From positions 314,806,783 through 314,870,782 of the forward strand of contig CM062820.1 in NCBI GenBank assembly GCA_031772625.1: DNA of 64,000 bases. Reading direction: 5' to 3'. Origin of the DNA: Pinus tabuliformis. Taxonomy: Eukaryota > Streptophyta > Pinopsida > Pinales > Pinaceae. The translations under genes and the position numbers were made by a program. Below the pieces are notes generated by a model. That model was given only the letters and a program-made list of their open reading frames with translations. It was not told where the DNA came from and made no database searches. Shown piece by piece: positions 35,525-47,346 of the stretch. Position 1 is the first letter of the stretch; each line of letters opens with the position of its first letter.

Positions 35525-36565
35525 TGTTACAGGGAAAATGTCTATTTAGAACTGCTCTATCCCACTAAGGTGTGACAGCTGCCTTAGAAACAAACAGAGA
35601 AAAACTACTTTTGTATTTCCTTTACAAATTATAGACAGAGAGGAATAGAAAGAACCAACCTGTGTCTTTCGCTAATCCTTTTATCCAATCCCTCTCTTCT
35701 TTGATAGTCTCCAGCTACCTGCTCCTTTGTATACCTAGCTTCACAGAATACCTGTAAGATCACAGAAGAAGAGCACTATAGAAAGACATGGATCTATATT
35801 CGTAAATAACTTAGGATCAGATTTAAGTTAACCATACAACTGTGACAAGCATCAATGACACAAAAGCATGGAGGATAACTCAAATAGTTTTTATTGATAA
35901 ACAAGAAAAGATCCAGGAGGAGTTACAACCAGTGCTTTCGACCCAGCATCAACCTCCCAGCAAAGAAGCCCCTCTTCACCTCAAACAAAGCATAAATCAC
36001 CCAACAATCTGATGTTTGTCTCTAGAAACCAACAACAATTCCTTACAATATGCAAAATTCCAGCCTCTGGATCTCTGGGATGAGCGATCCATATATAGAT
36101 ATGTGTAAGGAGGATGAGTCAGCTTGTGATTTGAGTAGTGTCTTCTCTCTTTCAATTCTTGCTTCCACTTGGAGAATGAGGGCCTCTTACTCATCTTTGG
36201 TTGAATTCAGTGAGGCAAGTGTCATAGGGGAAGACTCTGGAAGCTTCCATTGCCTCTCCACCTCGCGGAATGACACTTCCATTTGTCATTTCTTGCCCAT
36301 TGCACCCTACAAAAGGGAGTTTTGAAATGCAACACACCCTCACAGTGTATTTAGGTGCAATGCAACGCACTTAGCCAGTGGAGCAGCTGAAATGATCCTG
36401 TTTTGACCAATTCTGAGCAGTTTCTGGTGGAGAACTTCTGGGAGAAGCTGTAATTTGTTGACCTTGTTCCTTTAGGGGTTAGAACAACACTTTTAGGGAC
36501 TTAGGAGCCCTTGGTTTATGGACATTTCATGCTTATAGTTGTAAGGCACAAAAATGTCTATAACA
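35525..36565 (-). repeat. B right LTR (5' LTR)
   Basis: TG at 35525, TATAACA at 36559-36565, followed by TSD taaac. Confidence 0.92.
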
Positions 36566-36739
36566 TAAACCCTATTCTCACACATAAATCCCAAATCCTC
36601 TCCCATATTTCCCTAACAAATCTATCCCAATAGTCCCTAATCCCTTACTATTTTTTCCCCTTCCTAACATTCCCTGGTTTCATTTGTTTTCCCCTTGGTG
36701 GCAGAAATTAAACTCATCACAAAGAGTAGTCCAGCACAG

Positions 36740-36749
36740 TTTATATATA
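36740..36749 (+). promoter_or_regulatory. C LTR TATA box (5' copy)
   Basis: TTTATATATA, 48 bp upstream of the LTR ORF ATG at 36788; conserved at 57881 in the 3' LTR. A start site just downstream would make the LTR ORF the first gene of the genomic RNA (inference). Confidence 0.6.
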
Positions 36750-36787
36750 GCAGCATCTTTTTCTTCAAGGTATTTTGTACAGCAGTC

Positions 36788-37832
36788 ATGGCATCTGAGC
36801 ATTCATCTGATTATGAAATGGAAACCCAAAGTGACTCACCCATGGAGGAACATGCACCCCGGAGGCCTCATAGAGGAGGTAGACATATCAGAGAAGAACC
36901 AATCACCCTCACTGAATTACAGGCCTGCCCTCTTGCCATGTTTTGTTTCCAGCATCAGTCATGCTATGAGTTTTGTCAAAAGGTGGCTAGTGTTCAATTT
37001 CATCATGAGTTGGCTCATCTATTTGTGCTGCATTTACATGGAGATCAGGCTACCTTAGCCAGTGTCACCTTCACACTTACACTAGAATCTGTCTCACTAG
37101 CAACCGACATACCAAACATTGGGGAACCATGGACCAAGAGGAAGAAGATTGACTGGCAGCATTATGAGCCATACATTAAAACCAGTTTCTTGAGGCAGCT
37201 CAAGAGAGTGTTTCCATTTCGATATCTGAAAGATGAATATGCTCCACTAATGAAATTGATCATGAAGTATTTCAGCTGTGAGGGACGGTTCTCTCGTTTA
37301 TATGCTTATCACATTAGGTTGCTCATGCATTTCACCAGGGTACGGATGATGAACATTCCGTATTTCATTTGCTGGAACATAGAGAGGATGACCACCCTTA
37401 TGCAGCACAAAACCCCTTAGCAACAACTTAACAGTGTTTATCATTTTTCTCTCATCAAGATTTTGGTGGTTCATCAGCTTGGTTTGCAGGGCATCACTTG
37501 GAATGATTTCATCTCTCGTGACTTCTTCAGAGCTTCAAAAGGATTATAAGAGGTTAAGCATGAGACAGGTGGACCTTCTCATCAGTATGAGTGCCATGAG
37601 ACCGCTAGTGTGCCGGTATTCATCACATATCAGAGGGGCACTAGACATTTGTTTGCAGCAGCGAAGCGAGTGTTATCTCCACCCGGTGTGGAAGGGGCCT
37701 CGTTTCTGACATCAGCACCACAGGTACAAGACAAAGGCAAGAGGCCAATGCAGGATGAGGGGCCTTCAGGTGAACAAGAGACTAACTTCATTCTCATTCA
37801 TGATGATGATACAGATACGAGCCCACAAAGCG
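36788..37832 (+). pseudogene. C LTR ORF, 5' copy, part 1
   Basis: Starts ccATGG at 36788 with the same N-terminus as the 3' copy (MASEHSSDYEME). An in-frame tag at 37418-37420 replaces the cag still present at the matching site of the 3' LTR, and a taa follows near 37547. Element D then splits the ORF; the coiled-coil part continues at 42694. See 57929-59437 for the domain description. Confidence 0.75.
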
Positions 37833-38259
37833 TGTAGGTTTTAACCCTGTACAGAAATTACCTGCATACGAATTCTTAAACAAAGAAAATAAACAATGCG
37901 AGAGCATAACCCATAAAACACATATGCACAGAGATTTTTCCCTGGATCCCAAAACCGGGACTACCAGCTTTATTTTTCATTATGTTTCTTTCAATGTTAC
38001 AATACATATTTATACATGCCGAAGCATCCAATACCATGGACCGAAAACCATCGCGTCCAATACCATGGACCGAAAACCATCGCGTCCAAAAAACATGTGC
38101 GAAAATCATGCACAAAACCATAGGTGGGTCCGCCCAACCTAACATATGGTCCAAAACCAAAATTTTCTGGGGCGCTGCCCTGGACCCCATAAAGTGGGGT
38201 TACGGGTGCCCTTCAAACCCCCTATTAACTACGTGGAAAGAATATAACACAACCCAACA
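37833..38259 (-). repeat. D left LTR (3' LTR)
   Basis: Plus strand starts TGTAGGTTTT, ends CCCAACA. Contains a 29-bp tandem duplication (two copies of the block ending gaaaaccatcgcg near 38025-38085) and ~70 bp near 38133-38205 that are missing in the right LTR. Confidence 0.9.
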
Positions 38260-38270
38260 ATCTCCCACTT
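38260..38270 (-). promoter_or_regulatory. D polypurine tract
   Basis: The minus strand reads AAGTGGGAGAT directly before the 3' LTR, the usual plus-strand primer of plant copia elements. Confidence 0.85.
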
Positions 38271-38308
38271 GTTGTTTTCTTTCCACAGGGGGCCACAGGA
38301 GAGCTTAG

Positions 38309-39904
38309 TCATTTTTTCAGCCCTGAGATTCCCATTGCTTCTCTACACCAAGAGAACTTCTCAGAGCTCACAGATTTTGTCAATGCATCTGTAGTATTCT
38401 TCAAAGTGTCCACCTTTACCAGCAACACCTTTCTGTCTTCTATCATATCCCTCACAAAGTGATACTGAACATCAATGTGCTTTGTCTTTGAATGATAAGC
38501 AGGGTTCTTTGCGAAGAAAATTTCACTTTGGCTGTCACAGTCTATTCTTATAGCTCCCTGTACTAACCCCATACTTGAACACAATATCTACAACCAAACT
38601 GCTTCCTTGCTTGCATGAGTGGATGCCATGTATTCTGCCTTTGTAGTTGATAGTGCCACTACAGATTGTTTCTTACTCATCCAACTGACTGCACCTCCAA
38701 ATAGGTTAAACACATACCCACTTGTAGATCTTCTCTGATCTAGATCTCCAGCCCAGTCTGCATCAACAAAGCCATGAATATCCAACACTCTATCCAATCC
38801 TGGTCTTCCTTGGTAGCACAAACCATAATCACTAGTGCCACGCAAATACCTGAAAACCCGCTTCACTGCTGTCCAGTGCTCCTTCCCAGGTTTTGACATA
38901 AACCTGCTCAATACTCCCACTGCATGTTCAATGTCTGGTCTAGTACAGACCATTGCATACATCAGGCTACCCACTGCACTTGCATATGGAACACGGGACA
39001 TGTCCTCTTCCTCTTCTTGTGTCTTGGGACACTGTTCAGCAGATAACCTCACACCTACAGGAATAGGAACCTTCACCCGTTTACTATCCTGCATATTAAA
39101 CCTCTGGAGTATTGTCTCGACATACTTCCTCTGGTTTAACCAGAGCTTCCTCTTTGACCAATCTCTTTTAATTTTCATGCCCAAAATATAGTTTGTAGCA
39201 CCAAGATCTTTCATGTCGAATTTGGAGGACAATTGGGTCTTCAAATCCTGGATAATTTCTTTGTCATTTCCAACCAGCAACATATCATCCACATACAAGA
39301 CCAGATAAATAATACGGTCACCAATTAATTTCAAATACACACAATGATCTGCTTTGCTTCTGGTGAAGCCAAGTCCCCGTATAAATGTATCAAATTTCTG
39401 ATACCACATCCTTGGTGACTGTTTTAACCCATACAGAGACTTCTTTAACTTGCATACCAGTTCTTTCTTACCCTTCACCGCAAAGCCTTCAGGTTGCTTC
39501 ATGTATATTTCCTCTTCCAAATCCCCGTGAAGAAATGTTGTCTTCACATCCATCTGTTCTACCTCAAAATCAAAAGCAGCAACAACAGATAAAATTAATC
39601 TAATAGAAGTTACCTTGGCAACAGGAGAAAAAATATCACCAAAATCAATTCCCGGCACCTGGGAATAACCTTTTGCTACCAACCGAGCTTTGTATTTCTC
39701 CACCTTTCCTTCTGCAATTGTCTTCTCCTTGAACACCCATTTGCTGCCAATGGGTTTCCTTCCAGCCGGCAACTCCACCAGATCCCAAGCCTCGTTTTTG
39801 TGTAAAGATGCCATTTCATCGACCATGGCCTCTTTCCAGAGTTTTCCATCCTCTGAATCCACTGCTTCCTTCACAGTTCTGGGATCATTATCAGTAACAG
39901 ACAA
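38309..39904 (-). pseudogene. D reverse transcriptase and RNase H
   Basis: Continues the gag-pol frame. RT core with MDVKTTFLHGDLEEEIYM and YVDDMLLVG (catalytic Asp pair present). RNase H has the GFVDADWAGD motif and ALSTTKAEYMAS, where Lys stands in the usual STTEAEY context. A tag after KEAVWL (38588, likely CAG) separates the last 91 codons. It copies genomic RNA into DNA, by family knowledge. Confidence 0.9.
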
Positions 39905-39985
39905 AGCAAAATTTGAACTGAAAGCAGATGGACTATACCTTTCTGGCTACCTTCTTTCTCGAACTGATCTTCTCACAGCCGGAGT

Positions 39986-42244
39986 TTATGGCTCTTCATC
40001 TTCTGATTCCTCCTCTGCTGCAGAGTCTGATTCTTCCTCCTTTGGCTCAAACTCTATCTTCTCAGGTTCCTTTGGTTGGACTTCATGTTGAATAACATCT
40101 TTTACCTTTCTGAACAACACATCTCGGTTGTACGCAACCTTCCGTGTGACTGGGTTCCAAAGCTTATAACCCTTTAAACCATCCTTATACCCAATAAAGA
40201 TGCACTTTTCAGATTTACTATCCAACTTGGTTCGTTTCTCCTTTGGAAAATGTACATATGCATCACATCCAAATACCCTTAGATGTGAAAGAGAGGGTTT
40301 CTTACCAGTCCATACTTCTTGTGGAGTCTTATCCTCCAACGTTGATGAAGGTGATCTATTGATCAGGTAACATGCAGTATCCACCGCCTTTGCCCAGAAT
40401 TCCTGTCCTAACCCGGCACCACTGAGCATGCTTCTTTCCCTTTCCATCAACGTCTTATTCATTCTTTCTGCGACTCCATTTTGCTGAGGTGTATATGGAG
40501 TAGTCTTCGGTCGTTCTATACCACACTTCTTACAAAATTCTTCAAATTCCTTGCTGCAAAATTCTCCACCATTATCTGTCCTCAGCACCTTTATCTTCTT
40601 CTCTGTCTGATTTTCCACTAGAGCCTTAAATTCTTTAAACTTGTCAAAGACTTCAGATTTCTTCTTAAGAAAATATATCCATGTATTCCTTGAGAAGTCA
40701 TCTATGAATGATACATAGTACACAGACTTACCTAGTGATGGAACCTTCACAGGTCCAAACACATCACTGTGCACAAGCTCTAATATATGTTTCGTCCTCT
40801 TACCACCAGAGGGGAAACTCACCGGATTCTGCTTCCCATATACAAAATTTTCACAGAAATCAAAATCCAAAGAGCTATTATTAATACCTTCTACCATACC
40901 TTTACCATGAACTATTCGAAGGCCCTTCTCTCCAATATGTCCAAGCCTTTGATGCCACAACATGGTATTCTCTCCAGAGACCACTAGATTCTCTACTCCA
41001 TTTTCAGGAACCATAGAAATATTGCACCCATCAACAACAGTGCTACCTTGCAGCTTGTACAGAGTTCCAATCCGAACTCCCCGCATTAATATCAGTGCTC
41101 CTTGAACCATCTTGCAGGTATCTTTCTCGAACACCGTCTTTACACCTGCATCATCCAACTTGCTTACAGAAATCAGATTTCTGGCCAATGCAGGAATATG
41201 TAGAACACTCGGAAGTGTTCTAACCCTTCCACCTTGCAACTTCAACTTTACTTTTCCCCAACCAATGATTCTAGCCTTCCTATCATCTCCTAAGAAGACA
41301 TCACCACCATCGTATTTCTCATACTCGCAGAACCACTCTCTATGGGGAGTGAAGTGAAAGGATGCACCTGAGTCAATCAACCATGCCTCATGATCTACAT
41401 GTGTACTTGAAGAAGCCAAGTACACATCCCCACCTTCATCTGAGGTGGTTTTCGTCTCTACAGAAGGAGCATCATCAGATCCCTTTCCTTTATCAGGAGC
41501 TTTAGATTTACAATCCCTTCTGAAGTGCCCTTCCTTTCCGCATTTCCAGCACACCACCTTTGTAGGTTTTCTTGGAGATTTAGATCTCCCTCTAGATTTA
41601 GATCTCCCACTCGATGACTTATTTTTGTTTCTGTTCTGGGACCATCCTCGTACAAACAAGGCATCACCATTCTGGTTGTCCATATTTTTCCATCTCATCT
41701 CCCCCATCAGCAAGGCTGAGACTATTTCATCAAACTGCAAAGTAGTTGCATTGCTACCTATTGCAATAACCAGACTATCCCACGAATCTGGTAGAGAACA
41801 CAACAGACTGATGCACTTATCTTCATCTGAAATTTTAATATCAACAGATAATAACTGACTTACCACAGTATTAAACACATTCAGATGCTCTGTCACCAAG
41901 TCTCCATCTTTCATCCTCAGGTTATACAGCTTTTTCCACAGGAACAATTTATTCACCAGAGACTTAGATTGGTACAAAGTCCCTAACTTGACCCACAAAG
42001 CCTTTGCCGTAGCTTCCCCTGATACATTCAGCAATACTGAATCCGAGACACACAATCGTATTGTGCTCTTTGCCTTCTGATCCAACTTCTTCCATTCTTC
42101 ATCGGTCACTCCCGATGGTTTAGTACCCAGATCTACCGCGATCCACTGATCTTTATCCACCAACAGATCCTCCATCTTGAGTTTCCACAACTCAAAATTC
42201 TGACCATTGAACTTCTCAATCTCTATCTTTCCACTGCTCGCCAT
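39986..42244 (-). pseudogene. D gag-protease-integrase
   Basis: 752 codons from ATG at 42244. Gag ~1-225; zinc knuckle CWKCGKEGHFRRDC at ~232-245; protease WLIDSGASFHF at ~289-299; integrase with HHCC (WHQRLGH, then FCENFVYGK where the second Cys is Tyr) and the DDE residues in HSDVFGP, RTDNGGEF and GVAERMN. Ends at a taa after EDEEP and, shortly downstream, a tag before PERY, both in the frame that leads on to RT. Except for these stops the protein is nearly complete. Confidence 0.92.
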
Positions 42245-42352
42245 CTTCTTTCACCACCAGAATCGATCTCGCAGATCTCCCACTGAACAGGGTCTACCAC
42301 AGGCCCGAGCGAAACCCCTTAGCAACAAAGGCATCCCCTTGAAGCCAAAATA

Positions 42353-42364
42353 GCTCTGATACCA
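42353..42364 (-). promoter_or_regulatory. D primer-binding site, initiator tRNA-Met
   Basis: The minus strand reads TGGTATCAGAGC two bases after the LTR, the standard copia site for tRNA-iMet. Confidence 0.9.
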
Positions 42365-42366
42365 AA

Positions 42367-42688
42367 TGTAGGTTTTAACCCTGTACAAAAATTACCTGCA
42401 TACGAATTCTTAAACAAAGAAAATAAACAATGCAAGAGCATAACCCATAAAACACATATGCACAGAGATTTTTCCCTGGATCCCAAAACCGGGACTACCA
42501 GCTTTATTTTTCATTATGTTTCTTTCAATGTTACAATACATATTTATACATGCCGAAGCATCCAATACCATGGACCGAAAACCATCGCATCCAAAAAACA
42601 TGTGCGAAAATCATGCACAAAACCATAGGTGGGTCCGCCCTTCAAACCCCCTATTAACTACGTGGAAAGAATATAACACAGCCCAAAA
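42367..42688 (-). repeat. D right LTR (5' LTR)
   Basis: 322 bp, nearly identical to the left LTR apart from two indels (the tandem duplication and the ~70 bp block). Confidence 0.9.
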
Positions 42689-42693
42689 AAGTG

Positions 42694-43157
42694 CACATCT
42701 TAGAGAGATTATTCAGGAGCAGGAAATAGAGATCAAATAATTATCCCTTGACTTGGAGAGGGCTAAGTGGACTATGAAATACTTGGAGCAGAGGAGCAAA
42801 TAGCTTGAAGATCAGCAAGCAATCATGGAGTTACAAAACATCTGCGAGAATCGCCAAGCTGCACAAAGGAGAAGGGTTGAGCTCACTTCATTGGAGCAAG
42901 AGATTAATGATGATCGAGAGTCTTGGCTTGAAAGACTCAACATCCAGTTAGAGGGACTGTTGGACAAGGCTGATAAATACAAAGCATTGCTCAGACATAT
43001 GGCCTTCCACTACATGGTGCGAAACAAGGTCTGCAAGGCACGAATCAAGAATCTAAAGGCAAAATTAAAGAAGGCAATAAGGAAGAAAAAGAAGCAAAGG
43101 GAGCTTGATTGTCTTCAGATATTGGCCAAAGCCTCTTTATCCCAGCATGACACTTGA
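42694..43157 (+). pseudogene. C LTR ORF, 5' copy, part 2 (coiled coil)
   Basis: Continues the ORF after element D: HLREII, then gln codons still cag where the 3' copy has tag (42708, 42789, 42813). One taa follows EIK and one tag occurs at ~42801. The final open part, 42825-43157, encodes a Lys/Arg/Glu coiled coil with EINDDRESWLERLNIQLEGL. Confidence 0.75.
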
Positions 43158-44501
43158 TGGAGAAGCTCCAGTCCAAATTTCAAGAAATTTGGGACATTTT
43201 TGGCATTTTGACAAATTTTGGCACAAAAAACAGAGTTTTTCTCCCTGTGCGCCGCACCACGTGGCGCGCGCTTTTGCTAGGGAGCTCCAAATTGCAAAAA
43301 GTTTACATTTCTAGATTTTTCATGAAAAATCATGGTTTCTGGTGCATGGCAAAGAAATTTGGGCAATTTTTGAGTTCTCGGGAGGTCAAAAACACTCAAA
43401 AAATGACCTCACTGCCCCTATTTTGACACACAAGAAGCAGTCTTGGGAGATTGAAGTTTTGGAGGGGCAAATGACATCCAAATCTAGAAATTCTACATGG
43501 TTTGGAAAGTAGATAGGTAGGGATTTCCAATGAGCTATCTTCGGCTCAATTTGGACTTCAGGAAGTGCCTCAAAATCAGCTCCAAAGTGGCACGACGCAT
43601 AGAGAATTTTTGCCCATTTTTCACTCAGCAGCTCAGAATTTTGCCCAGTTTTGACTAGTTTTGCTTCTTGAAGTTACTCTTGACCTTTCATGATGTAATT
43701 TGATAACCATGATTTAATATTGGAACATTTTAACTTGTTCTATAGGATTCATTCATTAAAAGGTGAAAATTGAATGAATGAATCAGTTTCCTAGCATATA
43801 GGGGTAAGTTGTTTGACTACCTAGATTTCAGTTCCTTGTTTAGAATTAGTTCAAACAGCTCCTAGAATGATGATCTCGACCCCTAGAGGCAAGCGAATAG
43901 GTTTGTATTGTCTATATTATGTAATTTCTAAGTCATTTTCAGGGTTGGACACTTGGGATTGCTTGGGCAATTCATTTTACATTTCATTCCTACAATTTTG
44001 GCAAAGGAAAGATCAGGGTTTTGTAGCACTTGTTGGGATCCTTGTGGCTTTGTGTTTGGATGTTTTTTTTCTCCATGTATTTGTAAATTCATGAATGTTT
44101 ATGTATACCATTTCCCTTCTCTTTCTTCTGAAATTAAACTGATGAGTACTTAAGGTGGAATTCATAAATTTCCATGCTCTGCCTTTGATTTTTGTTTAGT
44201 TTTATATGTTTTCTTCAGTCTATAGAGGATCCATGATATAATCTTGCCCTCTTCAGCTTCTCAATAATCCTTTCTATCCATTCATTCAATTTAAGGCATC
44301 CTAACCATTGCTTTTCTCGCCCCACCTTGAACTTTGCAAGAACTGGCCCTCATCCCCGGACCCAAAATTTTCCTTTCCCTTTTTCCAACAAAACCCCCCA
44401 AAAACTCAAATAAAAACTTTGCACTTTATACCTAGCCTAAGATCAGTTATTAAATCAGTCATCTCAAAGCCCCATCGATTATGTTTCGCTGAGATTGACC
44501 C

Positions 44502-44541
44502 GGAGAGAGCCCTCTCCTGTCCTCGTAGGGCTAGCTACGAG
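44502..44541 (+). other. U5 double hairpin, C 5' LTR
   Basis: GGAGAGAGCCCTCTCC (44502-44517) then CTCGTAG/CTACGAG (44522-44541), ~92 bp before the LTR end; the same layout as in F and E. Confidence 0.8.
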
Positions 44542-44612
44542 GCTGAGCGTGGTTTGATGTGGACCTAGAACCTTGTCTTTTCAGCCTGAGGCAAATCTAG
44601 GCTCTAACATAG

Positions 44613-44630
44613 TGGAGACCATACTGGGGA
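44613..44630 (+). promoter_or_regulatory. C primer-binding site (decayed, Arg-like)
   Basis: TGGAGACCATACTGGGGA three bases after the LTR matches the Arg-type site of B at 14 of 18 positions. It may be a decayed tRNA-Arg site or another tRNA. Confidence 0.6.
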
Positions 44631-44901
44631 AAAAAATGGTTTTCTTGTTGATGTCATTTGTGTTATAAGCTACAGACTGAGCCTGAATTTATGCCAAGTA
44701 GCCTTTGAAACAATTTTGCTTTGCATTAGCGCAAGTAGATAAACGTTGCTTTAGTCAATGTCCGTCTCGCTTGTAATCATGACAGTTGACTTCTAAATCG
44801 GCCCAGTACATTTGATAATTCTAAGCTTTTGGATGATAAGTTTAGAATTTGAAAGGCTGAACAAGTTGTTTATGTCCCTTTGATTTCTTGAAAATAACGC
44901 G

Positions 44902-46378
44902 CTGGCTTCAAAGAGATATACCAGAGCTAATCCAAATCCAAATCCTCCCCCTATTTACGAAAATCCCAATTTGATTTCAATAATTGTTCGTCAAGAGAGC
45001 TCTGTGACTCCCGTGTTTAAATCTCATTCATGTCCTTCAATTTTTAAGTATCTTTAAGAGCATGATTTTGATGAAAAGTTTGAATTGTCATTGTTTGAAA
45101 CCAAATCCGAAAGTGCTCTTGGTTCTATAGTTCCAAATCTTGACTTTGTTGTATCTCTTGAAGTTGAAAGAAACAATAAATCAATTGAGAATTTTATCTT
45201 GAAGCACCTTCAGAGTGAAATTCATGCTTCAAATATCATTGATTTCCTAGAAGCTGCATCTGCATCCCTTGGATCTTCCGTAACAGCATCCACCTCAAAA
45301 ATTCCTACCGAACCTCCCTTCATTCCCACCCTTCCCCCGCAGCCTACTCTTTCTAATCAAAAGTCTACTGTAAATTCACCTCCATCTACTCTTTCTATGT
45401 CCAAAATTGCTTCACCTTCGCATACACCTCCTCATACACCTCACACATCAGTTGCACCTTCTCCCCCAACATCTCCAAGGCCGATTGCAAATCCACCAAG
45501 AGCAATGGTTTCTCGGTTTGCACCTCTCGCGCTACCTCAAGTTTTGGGTGACATGCCCGCAGATTATCAGAGTAAAATTCCTTTGTTTGATGGCACTCCT
45601 CAAGGTACCACGGCTCAGCAACATGTGGACAAAATGATGGATTTCTTTGAGCTTCATGAGATTGATGCAGAAAAAATGACTATGAGATTGTTCGTGCAGA
45701 CTTTCACAGGTGAGGTCAAAAAATGGTTCAGAGCTTTGACAACTAGAAGTATTCCCACATTACAAGAGCTTCAAAGGAAGTTCTTGGATCGTTGGGAAGT
45801 AAATAAAGATCCTCTTCAGATCACTTCTGAATATACCAAGATCAAGCGAAATGTTGGTGAGTCCGTGCAAGACTATTGTATTAGATTCAATGCGGTTTAT
45901 AATGCAATTCTTGATGATTTAAGGCCAACTAGAATGTTAGCTTTGCTTAAGTTCCCGGATGGTTTTGATCCAGACATGGCTTATCAATTAAGAGGGAGAG
46001 ATCTAGCTACCTTAGAAGAAATGCAAAAAATTGTTGTTAGTGTTGAGGCAAATTTGAATGACAAGAGAGCTAGATTGAAAACCGAGAAGAGAGTTTCAAT
46101 AAAGGAAGAAGATTCTACCTCAGATCAGGTGCTTCGCAAGGTAGAAAATATGATTGAAAGGTTAACACTTGATAAGCTTGAACCGTAGATCTAGAATCCT
46201 AATTTCCATGGACAGCAGCAACCTCAATTCAGGATCAAACAGCGTGAGAAGCAAGCACAAGAACCAGCATCACAACAGCAGCAAGTAAAGACACCTTTTC
46301 AACAGAATTTTGTTGGTCCCAAATTTGATGATGAAGACCATGTAATAGGGGAAGAAAATCACTTCTTTACTCCTAATG
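44902..46378 (+). pseudogene. C gag
   Basis: The frame opens at 44902, where ctg stands for a likely ATG (LASKRYTRANPN). A taa at 45055 precedes the long open part 45085-46188. Pro/Ser/Thr-rich residues ~70-150 are followed by the gag capsid core: KIPLFDGTPQGTTAQQHVDKM, FTGEVKKWFRAL and SVQDYCIRFNAVYN. Two tag codons (46186, 46192), both in a Gln-rich context, interrupt the linker toward protease. No zinc knuckle is seen. Confidence 0.85.
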
Positions 46379-46380
46379 AT

Positions 46381-47340
46381 ATGCCCACCTTTGTCACCGA
46401 AGATGATGAGTATGTAGAAAGTTCAGCTATACAGCAGGATGCAGATTTTATCTTGGCGAATGACACAACTCATGAAGAGGAATCGGATGAGTATCAGAGA
46501 GGTTATATGCATGCCTTGTCCGCCCAGCAGCATCAATATTCACTAAGAAATAGAAATGTCCCCATCAATCCAATCCAAAAGAGAAAGAAAGTTCCAGCAT
46601 CTAAGAATGAGCCACCTGTTGCACCAAACAAAGGGAAAGAAATTGTTGATCCTACTCCTATCAAATCTCTACCAGCAAATGAAAGAGTCAATCAGCCAAT
46701 TGTATCAAAAGATAAAGCTGAGAAGAAAGAGGTTCCAACCAAAGAGGTAGAAAAGACTTCTGCTTTTAGTTTAGAAAATGAAATTTCTAAATTGAAGGTA
46801 TCCATTCCCTTGACTGAACTGATGAGGAACAGTAGTTATAGAGGTCAGGTTTCCAAAATTTTGAACTTTGATCCAACATCTGATATGGTGAGTGTGGAAG
46901 ATGATCAGCCTAAGCTGATTTTTGGACCAGCATTGAATGGTGAGTCTCCAGACAGTGATGTGCCTCCTTTTTATATCAGTTTGAGAGTGCATGAGTTTGT
47001 GTTGCATAATGCTATGTTTGATTCCGGTGCCTCCCACAATCTTATGCCAAAGGCTATCATGGAGAAGTTGGGTTTGGACATTACCAGGAAATACCATGAT
47101 CTTTATTCATTTGATTCTAGCAGGGTGAGATGTATTGGGCTCATTAAATACTTGGTGGTCAGTTTGGATTAGATTCCAGCCAAAAATGTTTTGATGGATG
47201 TGGTGGTGGCAGATATACCTCCTAGATTTGGAATGCTTCTTTCCAGATCTTGGGGAGCAAATATTAAAGGAACTATGCAACTTGATTTCTCCTATGCAAT
47301 GATTCCTGTGTTTGGCCAAATGAGAAAACTTTATTGGGAG
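46381..47340 (+). pseudogene. C aspartic protease
   Basis: Same frame as gag. An acidic/Lys-rich linker is followed by the active site MFDSGASHNLMP near 47018. A tag at 47170 (Trp context) splits it from VLMDVVVADIPPRFGMLLSR, the C-terminal part. A tag at 47341 ends the segment. Confidence 0.82.
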
Positions 47341-47346
47341 TAGAAA

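Larger units (their letters stand above)
21607..36565 (-). mobile_element. Element B: full-length Ty3/gypsy element with antisense gene and post-integrase RNase H
   Basis: LTRs at 21607-22648 and 35525-36565, perfect TSD taaac (21602-21606, 36566-36570). On the minus strand the order is leader, gag, protease, RT-RNase H, integrase, separate RNase H, then a plus-strand (antisense) spliced gene, hairpin array and 3' LTR. In the first ~290 bases of the LTRs I count about eight differences, so the insertion is not very recent. Coding regions carry frameshifts and stops. Confidence 0.92.
36571..37832 (+). repeat. C 5' LTR, segment 2
   Basis: Resumes after B; matches 57712-58976. Contains the LTR TATA box and the first part of the LTR ORF. 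Ends at TSD aagcg of element D. Confidence 0.9.
37833..42688 (-). mobile_element. Element D: Ty1/copia retrotransposon (Tork/Tnt1-like)
   Basis: LTRs 37833-38259 and 42367-42688, minus orientation from PBS and PPT. TSD aagcg (37828-37832) / aagtg (42689-42693), one transition. Interior encodes gag, protease, integrase, RT and RNase H in copia order in one frame with only three or four stops. The LTRs differ mainly by indels, so this is among the younger insertions here. Confidence 0.93.
42694..44609 (+). repeat. C 5' LTR, segment 3
   Basis: Resumes after D; matches 58977-60910. Contains the end of the LTR ORF (to 43157), noncoding U5 and the U5 double hairpin. Ends GGCTCTAACA. Confidence 0.9.

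Noticed and set aside
42410-42601. Short conserved readings in both D LTRs (37876-38190, 42410-42601)
   Set aside because: LTR duplicates with no domain; they overlap the U3/R sequence.
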